The notes: generated from the letters alone by a model not told the origin. A DNA stretch of 64,000 nt from JAMQPK01 sp035281225 (GCA_035281225.1 DATEEI010000128.1:1-64000); one strand, 5' to 3'; shown: positions 43,221 through 52,366, counted from the first letter of the stretch. Program-made: numbers and translations.

Positions 43221-46174
43221 GCGCGCAGCCGTACGCCGGCCAGCCGCAGCGTGACGATCTCTTGCGGTTTGAGCTCGATGGTCACGACGTCGCCATGACC
43301 GAGCGAGCGAAGCTGGTCGCCAAGGATATTCGTTTCGGAGATTTCATCGCTTGCGATTCCGGTGAATCGAATCTCTTGCGTCTGATTGGCTCCTTCCGTC
43401 TCGTAAAGCCGCATGATGATGGCGTCGCCCTGACGGTACATCGCACTGACGATGGTGCCGTGTCCTTCGGAGAGGGAGAGGTAAGAGCGAGAGCCCGGTA
43501 GAGGTCCGGATTTCAATGGAACCACGCGGACGATTGGCGGTGAGTTGAACTCCGCGCTACGCCGCGGCGTATCCATCGTTCGCCACGTGCCTTCGTGCGG
43601 GATGAGCGCGTATCGTGCTTCGTGGACGCCGGGCTCCTTCATGGACTCGGACGGGTAATTGCCAAACACCGCTCGATCCAGACTTCTTAGTAGCGTGATA
43701 TTGAGGGTCCGTTCGTCAGCGTCCGTGGAGAAGCGGTGGCCGAAAAGGCCGCGGTTCAGTACCGAGACGCCGCGCAGTCCGGTCCCGTAATCCGCCCAGC
43801 CCAGCGCAGGGTAATCTCCATCGCCACGTTCCATGAACCCGTACGGCACGCCTTCGGTCACCGTGCCGGTGGCGCCGGCAAAGGGAATCCTCTGAAACAC
43901 GTTCCGGTTGACGTCAGCCCAGTACAGTGTCGTCGTGAACTCGAGCCGCTCGAGCGCCCCGATAAACCGCATCTCCGTGACCACGACCGAGTGTTGTGCG
44001 ACCCGACCGACGGTCACCACTCGCTTCATCACCGGTCCCTGCAGCAGGAGGGGATCGGCAGTATTGGTCGACACACCCGGATTCTCGGCGAGCTGGTCGT
44101 AGGTGTACGCGTCGCCGTACTTCTCATCAGACCACCAGATGGCGGCGCCAGTCGAGGATAGCAGCGGAGTGTTGCCACTGCTGGTGCTTACTTGTCGAAG
44201 GCGGCCGTCGGCGTCGATATCGGCTGTGAACCCGCCTAACCCAATCGTGGATCCTGCGCCAATGGGTGATGCACTTTCCGTCGCAGCTGTCGCTGGCGAT
44301 CCGGATGCAAGCCAGAACGTGGCGTAGCCCATCGGCGGCATGGACGCGACGAATGCCATGACGACGGTACTTTCCGACGCGTGAAGGATTTGGTACGGAA
44401 TTTCAGCGCCCGACCCGTCCAGCAGGCGAGTGGGCAGAGCGAGAGACGCGGCGTCGATCGTGACTTGCACCAGATCGCGGCGGCTCCACGCCTGCGTGTT
44501 GAAAACGAGAATCGCCTGTTGCGCGCCAGGAACGTTTGACATGGTGTCTATGCGATCGCTCAAGAACTGCAGCGACGCTTCAAAGTGATCGCCGATGCCC
44601 GATTGAATCGCAAGCGCCCGATCTCCGTGATCGTTCGGGAGATCGTCGGGATCGTCATAAATCTCGTCGACGCCGGTGCCTGGTAGATAGTCATGGGTCT
44701 GATTCACCGCCAGGTCCTCGGCCAGCGCCCTCAAGCTGGCTTCCGGGTACTCGAATCCGTCAAGCGAAGCCATCGCCGCCAGTGTTTCCGTGCTCCACAA
44801 CTGCTGCTCGAGGCGATTGTTCTGCTTCTTGATTTCAATCCGTGTGGCGTACGCACCTGGGAATATTGAGCCTCCCTGGGGCTGTTGCTGAAATTCCGTG
44901 TTTGAGAACCGTTCAAGTGGTGCGCCGCTGGTCTCGATTTCCTGGAAAAAGGCCACAGGCGTGGAGATTCGGGCTTCGACGCCGTCCGCCTGCTCGGCGT
45001 TCCATGAGGAAACCGCCTCGGGCAGGAACGCCGGGAATACTCGTTCCGAAACATCGGCGCCAACGGGCGCGAGCATGTCCGGCGTGCTCGCATGCAGCTC
45101 CAATTTCCTGAACAGTTCGTTCAGTTCGTCACCACTGTCCGCTGTTTGTCCGATCTCGCGGCCGATCTGGTAGGTGAACGGCATGTAGTGCGCGAGCACG
45201 GTGGAGCCGTCGGGCGACTCCCATTCGAGCTCTGAAACGATCGGTCCCGCCTCGTTACGCATGCCTCGAGAGAACGCGTAATAACGCATGCCGGACTTGA
45301 TCGCGATCTGCGGCATCTGGGGGGGATGCCCGAAGGCGTCGGCATTCCACATGACCGCCGAACGATGTCCCCATACAGACTCGAGGTACTCCTGCCCGTA
45401 GAGCGCCTGTCGCAGTAGGGACTCCCCGCCAAGAAGGTTCAGGTCGGATTCGACCAGGAATCCGCCGTTCATTTCCGCCACTCCCTGGTCGAGAAGCTCG
45501 CGCAATACTGGTACGAGGTCGGGGTACTGCTGACGGAAGGCCTCGAGCACCGGCTTCTGGCTGACGACAAAGCGAAATCGGGAATCCTCCGTCGTTTCGA
45601 CGATTGCACGCCGGATGAAATCCGCCCCGAGCGCCAGCGATATGTCCTCTCGCTCCAACCAGGCGACTTCGTTGTGCTGATGCGGAACGAGGTGGAGGAC
45701 TCCAGGTCCCGCCGGCGCGCCTGCCGGTGGCTCCGGCAGAAACGAGAAGAACGTCGCTGCTGCCGGCGCGAGTGATTGTGCCGTGACGCTGTCGTAGAGC
45801 ATGGCGACGAGCTCGAATCGAAATGGGCCCACGAGCGGTACATCGCCAAATGGGAGGCTGGTCGGCGTGAGCACTTCGTTGAGCAGGGTAATCTCGGTGA
45901 GCGTCAATCGCGGAGGTAACGTCAGCCAGGTTGGGGCCGCAACAAGTCCCGCCGGAGAGTAGAAGTACCAACGATCGTCGGGCGAGCGCATGGCGATCAA
46001 GAGGCCTGCCGAGTTGGGACCGGGATTCGACACGGCGAGGCGAACGTCGAGCGTATCGCCCGGCTGTGTCACGCAGGCGCATGCGGTCAGGTGCAGGTCG
46101 GCGGGCTGAGCGAATGCGACGGCCGGGACTGCGAGTGCGACGACCGCCAGCGCGAAGGCGGCGAACGTGTTCAT
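43211..46174 (-). CDS. exported alpha-mannosidase, GH38 family
   Basis: The 987-aa protein has a signal peptide (AAFALAVVALAVPAVAFAQ) and a preceding beta domain, then the GH38 catalytic domain: VPHQHNEVAWL, the nucleophile region GGFLVESDLNLLGGES, MWNADAFGHPPQMPQ, and NQTHDYLPGTG carrying the last zinc His. The family's zinc-binding HND is HNE here, a conservative change at a metal ligand. Large beta domains of the GH38 C-terminus follow. It should cleave alpha-mannosidic bonds outside the cytoplasm. It is coupled to the upstream SGNH gene by an ATGA overlap. Confidence 0.88.
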   Translation of the reverse strand: MNTFAAFALAVVALAVPAVAFAQPADLHLTACACVTQPGDTLDVRLAVSNPGPNSAGLLIAMRSPDDRWYFYSPAGLVAAPTWLTLPPRLTLTEITLLNEVLTPTSLPFGDVPLVGPFRFELVAMLYDSVTAQSLAPAAATFFSFLPEPPAGAPAGPGVLHLVPHQHNEVAWLEREDISLALGADFIRRAIVETTEDSRFRFVVSQKPVLEAFRQQYPDLVPVLRELLDQGVAEMNGGFLVESDLNLLGGESLLRQALYGQEYLESVWGHRSAVMWNADAFGHPPQMPQIAIKSGMRYYAFSRGMRNEAGPIVSELEWESPDGSTVLAHYMPFTYQIGREIGQTADSGDELNELFRKLELHASTPDMLAPVGADVSERVFPAFLPEAVSSWNAEQADGVEARISTPVAFFQEIETSGAPLERFSNTEFQQQPQGGSIFPGAYATRIEIKKQNNRLEQQLWSTETLAAMASLDGFEYPEASLRALAEDLAVNQTHDYLPGTGVDEIYDDPDDLPNDHGDRALAIQSGIGDHFEASLQFLSDRIDTMSNVPGAQQAILVFNTQAWSRRDLVQVTIDAASLALPTRLLDGSGAEIPYQILHASESTVVMAFVASMPPMGYATFWLASGSPATAATESASPIGAGSTIGLGGFTADIDADGRLRQVSTSSGNTPLLSSTGAAIWWSDEKYGDAYTYDQLAENPGVSTNTADPLLLQGPVMKRVVTVGRVAQHSVVVTEMRFIGALERLEFTTTLYWADVNRNVFQRIPFAGATGTVTEGVPYGFMERGDGDYPALGWADYGTGLRGVSVLNRGLFGHRFSTDADERTLNITLLRSLDRAVFGNYPSESMKEPGVHEARYALIPHEGTWRTMDTPRRSAEFNSPPIVRVVPLKSGPLPGSRSYLSLSEGHGTIVSAMYRQGDAIIMRLYETEGANQTQEIRFTGIASDEISETNILGDQLRSLGHGDVVTIELKPQEIVTLRLAGVRLRAQN

Positions 46175-47388
46175 GGCGCCGGGGGAAGATTGTTGGAGGT
46201 GTCCCCGGACAGGCCCACGATGCTGCCGATCGTCTCGAGCACACCGTAGCCAAACCGTCCCGAGACCCTTCCGTCGCCGTCCCTGTCGATGAAGGGATCG
46301 GTCAGAAACAGCGAGCCGAGGATCGGCCAGTCGATGGGTGCGATATTGAGCCCGTACTTGGCGTTGAGCGCGTCGATGAAGACAGATGCGGCGAGTCCCT
46401 GACCGAAGTTCGAAGGGTGGACGCCGTCGAGGCTGAAGAGTCCACCGAGCATGCGGGTCGTAATCGGCACCTCGGCGATCGTCATCCCCTCGTTCGCGAT
46501 CGCATCAAAGACGAGGGCCGTATCCGCCACCGCCATGCCGTGGGCCGTTGCCACGCTGCGAATGATGTTGTTGAAGGCGGCAATGCGTGCGCTGATCGTC
46601 GCGGCTTCTGCCGCATCCAGGACGTAGTTGGGATCGCTGAGAATGGACGGCGATACCAGGCCGAGCTTCAAGCCCAGGAGCGTCGGCAATGTCGTCCACG
46701 AGCCCTCCGGAAGGCCGTGGTCGCTGCCGAGGAACCGCACCAGATCGTCGTTGTCGATCAGATACGCGATCCGCGTGACGTCCGGAATCGTGCCGAACAC
46801 CACTTTTGCTCCGATCGCTTGGAGACGCAGAACGATCTCCGTGAAATCGGCCTCGAACTGCGGGATTGGCGTCAACTGCGACGCGTCGAGATGGTCGCTC
46901 GCCAGCACCGCCCCGAGGGCGTCGTTGTTGCCAATCCAGCAGGCGACGACCTGAGGTTGAAGCCCCTCGGCGATCTCCATTTGACTGCCTTGTCGCGGAA
47001 ATAGCACGAGGTCCGTTTCGCTGTTGATGTCCGCGGTAGTGGCTGCATCGGCCCGGTCGCGCAGCAGGGATCCGACGTCGGCCCCGCTGACGGCGAGGTT
47101 CAATCCGGCCACTGAAGGGTCGAATCGAGGGCGTTGATCGACGGACGAGATGGACGCCAACCAGTCGGAGAGGATGTACGGCAGCGGAAAGGGAGCGCCC
47201 ATGCGCCAGGCGATGAGATTCAGGAAGCTGTAGGGTTGCGTCGCGTAGCTCGCGTCAGCGGACTGCACGCCTTCGCCGATACTGTCGCCCATCCCGACGA
47301 AGGGCACCTGAGCGTTAACCGGTATCGTGGCGGTCAGCAAGCATGCGAAGACTGACAGAACGCCCATGACGTTTTTGTGTGGGATCAT
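46171..47388 (-). CDS. exported SGNH/GDSL-family hydrolase
   Basis: The 405-aa protein starts at ATG 47388, with AGGTG about seven bases upstream. A signal peptide (VLSVFACLLTATIPVNAQ) is followed by block I GMGDSIGEG with catalytic S36, block III WIGNNDALGA, and block V DGVHPSNFGQ carrying the Asp-His pair. The family includes esterases and carbohydrate deacetylases. The residues about 65-80 from the end include DRDGDGRVSG, an EF-hand-like calcium loop. Coupling to the GH38 gene suggests that ester groups are removed from a mannose-containing glycan. Confidence 0.85.
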   Translation of the reverse strand: MIPHKNVMGVLSVFACLLTATIPVNAQVPFVGMGDSIGEGVQSADASYATQPYSFLNLIAWRMGAPFPLPYILSDWLASISSVDQRPRFDPSVAGLNLAVSGADVGSLLRDRADAATTADINSETDLVLFPRQGSQMEIAEGLQPQVVACWIGNNDALGAVLASDHLDASQLTPIPQFEADFTEIVLRLQAIGAKVVFGTIPDVTRIAYLIDNDDLVRFLGSDHGLPEGSWTTLPTLLGLKLGLVSPSILSDPNYVLDAAEAATISARIAAFNNIIRSVATAHGMAVADTALVFDAIANEGMTIAEVPITTRMLGGLFSLDGVHPSNFGQGLAASVFIDALNAKYGLNIAPIDWPILGSLFLTDPFIDRDGDGRVSGRFGYGVLETIGSIVGLSGDTSNNLPPAP

Positions 47389-47495
47389 AGCCGGCACCTA
47401 ATGAGGTTAATGTGTTGATGCTGCGAAGAACCTGACCGGGGGAGAGCATAGCCGAATCGACGCGACCGTGGTAGGGATACGACGAGCAGCTCGTT

Positions 47496-47617
47496 TACCT
47501 CGCTTCGCTAACGACGGTAGCTGACGCGAATCAGGCGACCGCCGCGGTCGTCGCTAATCAAGATTGAGCCGTCCGGCATCTGCAGCACGTCGGCCGGGCG
47601 GCCGGTCGCTGCTCTGG
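47496..47617. repeat. source copy of the 122-bp duplication at 19602
   Basis: The 3' end of the sorbosone-dehydrogenase-like gene plus 12 bases downstream is identical to 19602-19723. Here it lies in an intact gene, so this is the original and 19.6 kb the copy. Confidence 0.85.
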
Positions 47618-48668
47618 CCGCGTCTCGTCCGCCTGGGGCGTCCGCAGGCAGGAAGCCTTCTACGAGCGGTTCGTAACCCAGCGCGCGACGTTTGTCCGTC
47701 CGGACCACCATGACGCGGTACCCGCTCGCGGTCGATCGGTTCCACGATCCATGCTCCGCGATAATGGCCGCGTTCCTGTAGGAGGCCGGAAACATCTTGC
47801 CGGTGTAAAACGTGAAGCCGATGGCCGCCACGTGCGCGCCGAGCGTCAGCGCGGGCGGCTCGGTGGTCGAACACGCGCGTTGCGCGCCGAACTCGGGATC
47901 GACGATATCCGCCTGATGACAGTATGGGAAACCGAAGTGCAGGCCGGCCTTCGGTGCGATATTCAGCTCATCCCCCGGCACGTCGTCTCCGAGCAGATCG
48001 CGGCCGTTTTCGGTGAACCAGAGCTCGCGTGTGACCGGGTGCCAATCGAACCCGACGCTATTACGTATGCCCTCGGCGAACGTTTCCATACCGGATCCGT
48101 CGGGCTTCATCCGCACGATGGCCGACACGAATGGCTCCGACAGGCAGACGTTGCACGGAGCGCCGACGGACATGTACAGCATGTCGTCGGGTCCGAAGGC
48201 GATGAACTTCCACGCGTGCTGCCTCCCCTTCGGGTTGGGCAGGTCGTTGTGCAACGTGACCGGCGGGGGAGGGGCGTCCAGGTGCTTTTCGATATCGTCG
48301 AACCGCAGAAGGCGGCTCGCCGTCGCCACGTACAGGGCGCCGTTTCGCATCGCGATGCCATTGGGCCGGTCGAGACCGCTGGCGATCACCATGACACGAT
48401 CCGCCTTGTGGTCACCGTCCCGATCCACAACAGCGTGCACTTTCCCGGCACGAAGCGATCCGACGAACACGGTCCCTTGCGGACCGAGCGCCATCGACCG
48501 CGCGTTGTCTACGCCCTCGGCGAACACGTCAGCCTGAAATCTCGCGGGCAACACCAGCACGGGGAGCGCGGGGACTGACGGCGGGGCCTGGCGAGCCGAC
48601 AGGCTCAAGCCCGCTGCCAGCACTGCGGTACAGAGAACAACAATAGGCGGCGGTGTCAACTTCATCAT
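47508..48668 (-). CDS. sorbosone dehydrogenase/PQQ-GDH-like protein
   Basis: The 386-aa exported protein has a signal peptide (VVLCTAVLAAGLSLSARQ) and a six-bladed propeller typical of L-sorbosone and soluble glucose dehydrogenases (LGPQGTVFVGSL, GLDRPNGIAMRNGALYV, FGPDDMLYMSVGAPCNVC, NSVGFDWHP, LWFTENGRDLLGDDVPGDELN, HGSWNRS). Such enzymes use PQQ or heme partners in the periplasm; several relatives only bind sugars. It is transcribed on the minus strand with the mannosidase unit but separated by 119 bases. Confidence 0.85.
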   Translation of the reverse strand: MMKLTPPPIVVLCTAVLAAGLSLSARQAPPSVPALPVLVLPARFQADVFAEGVDNARSMALGPQGTVFVGSLRAGKVHAVVDRDGDHKADRVMVIASGLDRPNGIAMRNGALYVATASRLLRFDDIEKHLDAPPPPVTLHNDLPNPKGRQHAWKFIAFGPDDMLYMSVGAPCNVCLSEPFVSAIVRMKPDGSGMETFAEGIRNSVGFDWHPVTRELWFTENGRDLLGDDVPGDELNIAPKAGLHFGFPYCHQADIVDPEFGAQRACSTTEPPALTLGAHVAAIGFTFYTGKMFPASYRNAAIIAEHGSWNRSTASGYRVMVVRTDKRRALGYEPLVEGFLPADAPGGRDAARAATGRPADVLQMPDGSILISDDRGGRLIRVSYRR

Positions 48669-48783
48669 CGTATAGCTCCAGCGCAGACCACTTGCCTGAT
48701 CATACCGTCGCTCGGCTCAGGCAAATGCCTTCTGAATCGTCCGCATGGCAATAAAGAGCTTGCGCGGGTGTTTTTGCGGGCAA

Positions 48784-48838
48784 TGGACAGATGTGAGCGT
48801 ATTAGAGTAAAATAAGAGTGTAAAATGAGTGTAAGGAG
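48784..48838 (+). promoter_or_regulatory. promoter with four phased GAGTGTAA-like direct repeats
   Basis: GAG[C/T]-containing units start at 48795, 48805, 48816 and 48827, spaced 10-11 bases, one helical turn. They overlap a sigma70-like promoter (TGGACA 48784-48789, 18-base spacer, TAAAAT 48808-48813) and end at the AAGGAG of the next gene. That is how ribbon-helix-helix regulators usually bind, so this is probably its own operator. Confidence 0.5.
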
Positions 48839-48841
48839 AGT

Positions 48842-49183
48842 ATGGCAAGAGTACAACCCGTCCTGAGCGCGACCGAGCTGGCCCTGGTTGACCAGATGGC
48901 CGAATTGACGCATTCCAAGCGCACCGACGTGATCAAGAGCGCGCTGACCGTGTATCACTGGTTCGTCCGGCAAGCGTTGACCGGTGGCCGGGTGATTGCG
49001 CGGAAGGCCACGGGCGAGGAAGTTGCGCTCGAGACCGCTGAGTTGAGTGCGCTTGAAGGGAAAGGCAATCGCCTCAGTCCGCAGGAGCTGGGACTGCTAG
49101 CGAAGGAGCTCGCGGCAGCGCCCGATCCGATCGAAGCCGCCCGCATCAAGGAGCGGTTGACACGCGGCTTCTACGGCATCTGA
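48842..49183 (+). CDS. ribbon-helix-helix DNA-binding protein (antitoxin-like)
   Basis: The 113-aa protein has at its N-terminus a ribbon-helix-helix pattern: a short strand (ARVQPVLSA), helix A (ELALVDQMAELTHS), turn and helix B (RTDVIKSALTVYHWFVRQAL). The C-terminal half is charged and helical, as in many antitoxins. AAGGAG precedes the ATG. Phased direct repeats over the promoter support autoregulation. The partner gene follows five bases later. I would guess a toxin-antitoxin-like pair, but the partner is not a known toxin. Confidence 0.65.
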   Translation: MARVQPVLSATELALVDQMAELTHSKRTDVIKSALTVYHWFVRQALTGGRVIARKATGEEVALETAELSALEGKGNRLSPQELGLLAKELAAAPDPIEAARIKERLTRGFYGI

Positions 49184-49188
49184 CGGCC

Positions 49189-49434
49189 GTGCCGAAGGTC
49201 CGCCGACAGAATTTCCCGCCCGCGCTGTTTCAGCATCTGCTCGAACGCATTCAGAGCCGGAAGATCCCGGCGACGCAGCTTGAGCTGCTTGCGACGTGGC
49301 TCGACACGGAGCCCGATGTGCCCGATGGGGAATGGTACAAACGCTTTTCTGGCATGACCGTGTGTGGCGAGGGTGAGTTGATCAAGACGTTTCTACTCCC
49401 GGGACACGCCCCGAAAGGCAAGCGCGTCCCGTGA
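49189..49434 (+). CDS. hypothetical small protein, RHH partner
   Basis: The 81-aa protein starts at GTG 49189 and is basic at its N-terminus (MPKVRRQNFPPALFQHLLERIQSRKI is the beginning of the chain in two parts: basic leader and helix). WLDTEPDVPDGEWYKRF and TVCGEGELIKTFLLPGH follow. I know similar small proteins from acidobacterial genomes but no function. The spacing of five bases from the RHH gene suggests coupled translation; it could be a toxin or a second regulator. Confidence 0.6.
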   Translation: MPKVRRQNFPPALFQHLLERIQSRKIPATQLELLATWLDTEPDVPDGEWYKRFSGMTVCGEGELIKTFLLPGHAPKGKRVP

Positions 49435-49551
49435 GCCCTGCTGAACGTCGTTTGTAATCAAAGGCAATGGAATCCATCACGGTTCGCGAACGAGTACGGC
49501 CGTCCGCGTCCCCCGAGGGATCGTCCCTGCGGACCCGCTTGACAACGTTTC

Positions 49552-49572
49552 GACGACGATGCCATCGTCGTC
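49552..49572. repeat. 10-bp perfect inverted repeat (GACGACGATG)
   Basis: GACGACGATG-C-CATCGTCGTC lies between the RHH pair and the next gene, about 35 bases before its start codon. A TTTT run follows nine bases later on the plus strand. It may end the first transcript or act as an operator for the next gene. Confidence 0.4.
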
Positions 49573-49607
49573 GTCGGCCGTTTTGAGGCCGCGACGAAGG
49601 TGGATCG

Positions 49608-49904
49608 ATGGCTCAGATCACGATCAATGAAGGGCTGGCATGGCTCAAGACCTTGAAGAAGCGCCACGAAGAACTTCTTGCGCTTCGCAACGACAACGCT
49701 CACCGGGAGCGGCGGTTCTACGGCGCCTCGGCCGACAAGGAGATCGTGAAAGAGCCCGTGTATGACGTAAAGGTGCTCGACAAACTCGTCACGCGCGTCG
49801 CCAGGGAAATCCGTCTGCTGGAACAGGCCCTCAAGGCGACCAACGCGAAGACCGCGATCGACACCTACGACCAGGACGACGCGGTGCTGGGTGAATTGTT
49901 GTAG
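49608..49904 (+). CDS. small coiled-coil protein, unknown function
   Basis: The 98-aa protein is almost entirely helical and charged (INEGLAWLKTLKKRHEELLALRN ... LDKLVTRVAREIRLLEQALKATN) and ends in an acidic tail (DTYDQDDAVLGELL). The layout resembles DIP1984/septicolysin-like small helical proteins, but I cannot confirm the family. AAGGTGG precedes the ATG at 49608. Confidence 0.6.
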   Translation: MAQITINEGLAWLKTLKKRHEELLALRNDNAHRERRFYGASADKEIVKEPVYDVKVLDKLVTRVAREIRLLEQALKATNAKTAIDTYDQDDAVLGELL

Positions 49905-50430
49905 CGCGAAGAATCGATGTATGGGGAGGGCCAGAGGGGCGTGCGGTCTCGTGGGTCTGGTTCTCAGCCCACACTAAACATTGATGAGACTCCAACCGTC
50001 TTGAAAACGGACTTCGTTGATGGTTCGTCGTGGATGGTAGGTCATGCGGAAGTGCGCAAGCGCCGAGGCGATTTGCAACTCTCGTTGATTGTTTCACCAG
50101 ACTGCGGGCCTTTGGTTCTCCCCTCCAGATGATCCACGTCCACGCCGACGATCGAAGTGTCGAGAGCGGTGACGGCGCCGCGAACGTGGCAGCGCATTGG
50201 CGGCTTCGCGTCGCCTGGCGTGTCCACTCACGAATCCTCCCACAGGCTCCGCAAGGGCAGCGCAAGAGATTGTCTCCGAAGCGGGTCGCCGCCGTGCTGC
50301 CACCTTCGAGCACGACATCTACTTCGAAGCCGTCGCGGCTGATCGCTAATCTGACAGGCGACTGATTGCCAGGACGGGCCGCCCCTACGCGCGTTACGCC
50401 GGTCGATCACCGTGACGACGGCCGCATACG
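49905..50430. other. 526-base stretch without a supportable gene
   Basis: Short open frames exist on both strands here but none has a ribosome-binding site, a recognisable motif or a family-like length. It lies at the left of the scar zone with three gene fragments and is probably degraded sequence. Confidence 0.5.
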
Positions 50431-50700
50431 CTATCGCGCACCTCGACGCGTGATGAAGTCGCGAATCGCCGGAACGAGCTCCTTGACGTTCGTCACCTGG
50501 ACGCGGTGCGTCGCGTCTGGAAAAACGATCAGCTCGGAGCCGCGGATGTGGCTGTGCATCTCCCTAGCGACCGAGGGCGCGAAAAACGTATCTTGGCCGG
50601 CGGCGACGATCAGGGTGGGGCGATCGATCGTGTCGAGGACCTCGAGTCTGAACGTCGGCCCGTTGAGCAATGAGTCTCGGAGCTTCTTCAGAACCGACAC
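50431..50700 (-). pseudogene. C-terminal fragment of an alpha/beta hydrolase
   Basis: The 89-residue frame matches only the last third of an alpha/beta-hydrolase: RPTLIVAAGQDTFFAP holds the catalytic Asp region and PDATHRVQVTN the catalytic His, followed by the final helix VPAIRDFITRRG. The nucleophile elbow (GxSxG) and the whole N-terminus are missing. Just beyond the break the sequence switches to a HEPN gene fragment. Not expected to be functional. Confidence 0.7.
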
Positions 50701-50716
50701 CGGTCGTGATGCCCAC

Positions 50717-50895
50717 CTGCAGTGCCGCCAGACAGAGCGCGTGAGCCGCGCCGTACGCGAGGTCGAACCTGCTCTCGAGCGAGTTCGCCTGGTTCTCTGC
50801 GTCTTTCAACCGAGCCAGACCGGAGTGAACGAGACGTCGAACTCCTTCGCGTCTGGAGCTTCCTTCCCGAGCACGTTGCCGGGGCCGGGCCGCCG
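50717..50895 (-). pseudogene. frameshifted fragment of a HEPN-domain gene
   Basis: The minus-strand translation reads LVHSGLARLKDAENQANSLESR and FDLAYGAAHALCLAAL, nearly the same as residues 29-68 of the intact HEPN protein encoded at 61.1-61.5 kb (LVRSGLARLKDAENEANSLDSR). The preceding GPGNVLGKEAPDAKEFD is in another frame, so there is a frameshift. The catalytic-motif half is absent. Confidence 0.75.
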
Positions 50896-51541
50896 ACATT
50901 TGCCTTTTATTCGCCCACCTCGTAGACTCTTCGAACCGAGTCCGGAGCGGTGCGCTCAACTTGAACTCCTGAAGCAGGAGTTTCCAGACCTCGCGGCAGA
51001 TATCCGGATTCGGCCCGGCGATGCAAACACCGAGATACAGGAGCTTTGCGCGAAGGAGAAGGACTGGAGCTCCCATCGTGCGGTGCTGTTCCTCGATCCT
51101 TACGGCATGCAGGTCGACTGGACTACCGTCGAGGCGATCGCACGGACCAAGGCAATTGACCTTTGGGTCCTCTTCCCCCTTGGTATCGGAGTCAACCGTC
51201 TGCTCACGAAGTCAGGCGACATTCCGGATCCCTGGCGGCGACGGTTGAGTCTTCTGCTCGGGACCGAGGAGTGGTACGAGGAGTTTTACCGATCCGAAAG
51301 CACACCTACGCTGTTCGGCGGAGCGGCGGATCGCATCGTGAAGGCCTCAACGGAAACGATCGGCAGGTACTTCAACAACAGGCTCAAGTCGATATTTGCT
51401 GCTGTCGCCGACGAACCAAAGGTCCTTCGGAATTCTGCCAATTCGCCGCTGTACCTGTTGTGCTTCGCTGCTGGCAATCCCAGAGGAGCGCCTATCGCGT
51501 TGCGCATCGCCAATCATCTGCTGAAGAAAGGAACCGAGTAA
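50896..51541 (+). pseudogene. tcmP: three-Cys-motif partner protein TcmP, 5'-truncated
   Basis: From about 50923 the plus strand encodes roughly 205 residues of TcmP: RLFEPSPERCAQLELLKQEFPDL, AVLFLDPYGMQVDWTTVEAIA, LWVLFPLGIGVNRLL, LYLLCFAAGNPRG and the C-terminal ANHLLKKGTE. The N-terminal 70-100 residues with the DAFAGTG-type motif are missing; upstream the frame runs into antisense of the HEPN and hydrolase fragments. TcmP is the regular genomic partner of the DUF5131 protein, which follows in TAATG overlap. I take it as a truncated gene, although a shortened protein from an internal start cannot be excluded. Confidence 0.75.
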
Positions 51542-52308
51542 TGGCACAGGGCTCGGGCATTGAATGGACGGAATCCACCTGGAACCCGGTTACGGGCTGC
51601 TCCAAGATCAGCCCAGGCTGTAAGCACTGTTACGCGGAGCGGATGGCAGAGCGGTTACAGGCGATGGGACAGCGGAATTACCGAAATGGATTTGCTTTAA
51701 CGCTGCAGCCTCACATGCTGGAGCTGCCTCTTCACTGGAAGAAGCCACAGACCATCTTCGTGAATTCAATGAGCGATCTCTTCCATGACGAGGTTCCCCT
51801 CTCGTACATCCGACAGGTGTTCGACGTGATGCGGCGAGCGTCGTGGCACCGTTTCCAGGTTCTGACGAAACGTTCGGAGCGTCTGGCCGAACTCGGCTCG
51901 CAACTCGAATGGACGCCGAACATTTGGATGGGCGTCAGCGTTGAAAATGACAAGTACCGATTCCGCATCGACAGCCTTCGCTCCACGGGCGCGCATATGA
52001 AGTTCTTGTCCTTGGAGCCACTGCTGGGTCCATTGACGGCTCTTAACCTTTCGAGCATTGACTGGGTGATTGTTGGAGGTGAGTCAGGTCCCCGCGCGAG
52101 GCCGATGGATCCCGCTTGGGTAACGGATCTCCGCGATCAGTGCCGATGGGCGAAGGTACCGTTCTTCTTCAAGCAATGGGGAGGCAAGAACAAAAAGCAG
52201 GCAGGACGCGCCCTCGAAGGTCGTACCTGGGATCAGATGCCGTCTCTTAGTGCCTCTGGCTCGACGGAGCGGGCACGCAAACAAATCGCACTGATGGCGG
52301 CGGGCTGA
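51541..52308 (+). CDS. DUF5131 / phage Gp37-Gp68 family (three-Cys-motif) protein
   Basis: The 255-aa protein starts at ATG 51541. It has IEWTESTWNPVTGCSKISPGC followed by KHCYAERMAERL, the three cysteines that give the family its name and probably bind a 4Fe-4S cluster. It continues with FVNSMSDLFHDEVP, FQVLTKRSERL, IWMGVSVEN, WVIVGGESGPRARPM and FFFKQWGG. The family is common in phages and mobile islands and is likely radical-SAM-related; its reaction is not known. The protein looks intact although its usual partner TcmP is truncated. Confidence 0.88.
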   Translation: MAQGSGIEWTESTWNPVTGCSKISPGCKHCYAERMAERLQAMGQRNYRNGFALTLQPHMLELPLHWKKPQTIFVNSMSDLFHDEVPLSYIRQVFDVMRRASWHRFQVLTKRSERLAELGSQLEWTPNIWMGVSVENDKYRFRIDSLRSTGAHMKFLSLEPLLGPLTALNLSSIDWVIVGGESGPRARPMDPAWVTDLRDQCRWAKVPFFFKQWGGKNKKQAGRALEGRTWDQMPSLSASGSTERARKQIALMAAG

Positions 52309-52366
52309 GAGCCACGTTCACCCGACTCCCTCGTCGCGAGGATGCAGCAGCGTCGTCCGTTCTTGC

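Noticed and set aside
50366..51541. A continuous 391-codon plus-strand frame that includes TcmP
   Set aside because: Only the last 205 residues or so are TcmP-like. The earlier part is antisense to the hydrolase and HEPN fragments and has no family resemblance, so the full frame is not a real gene.
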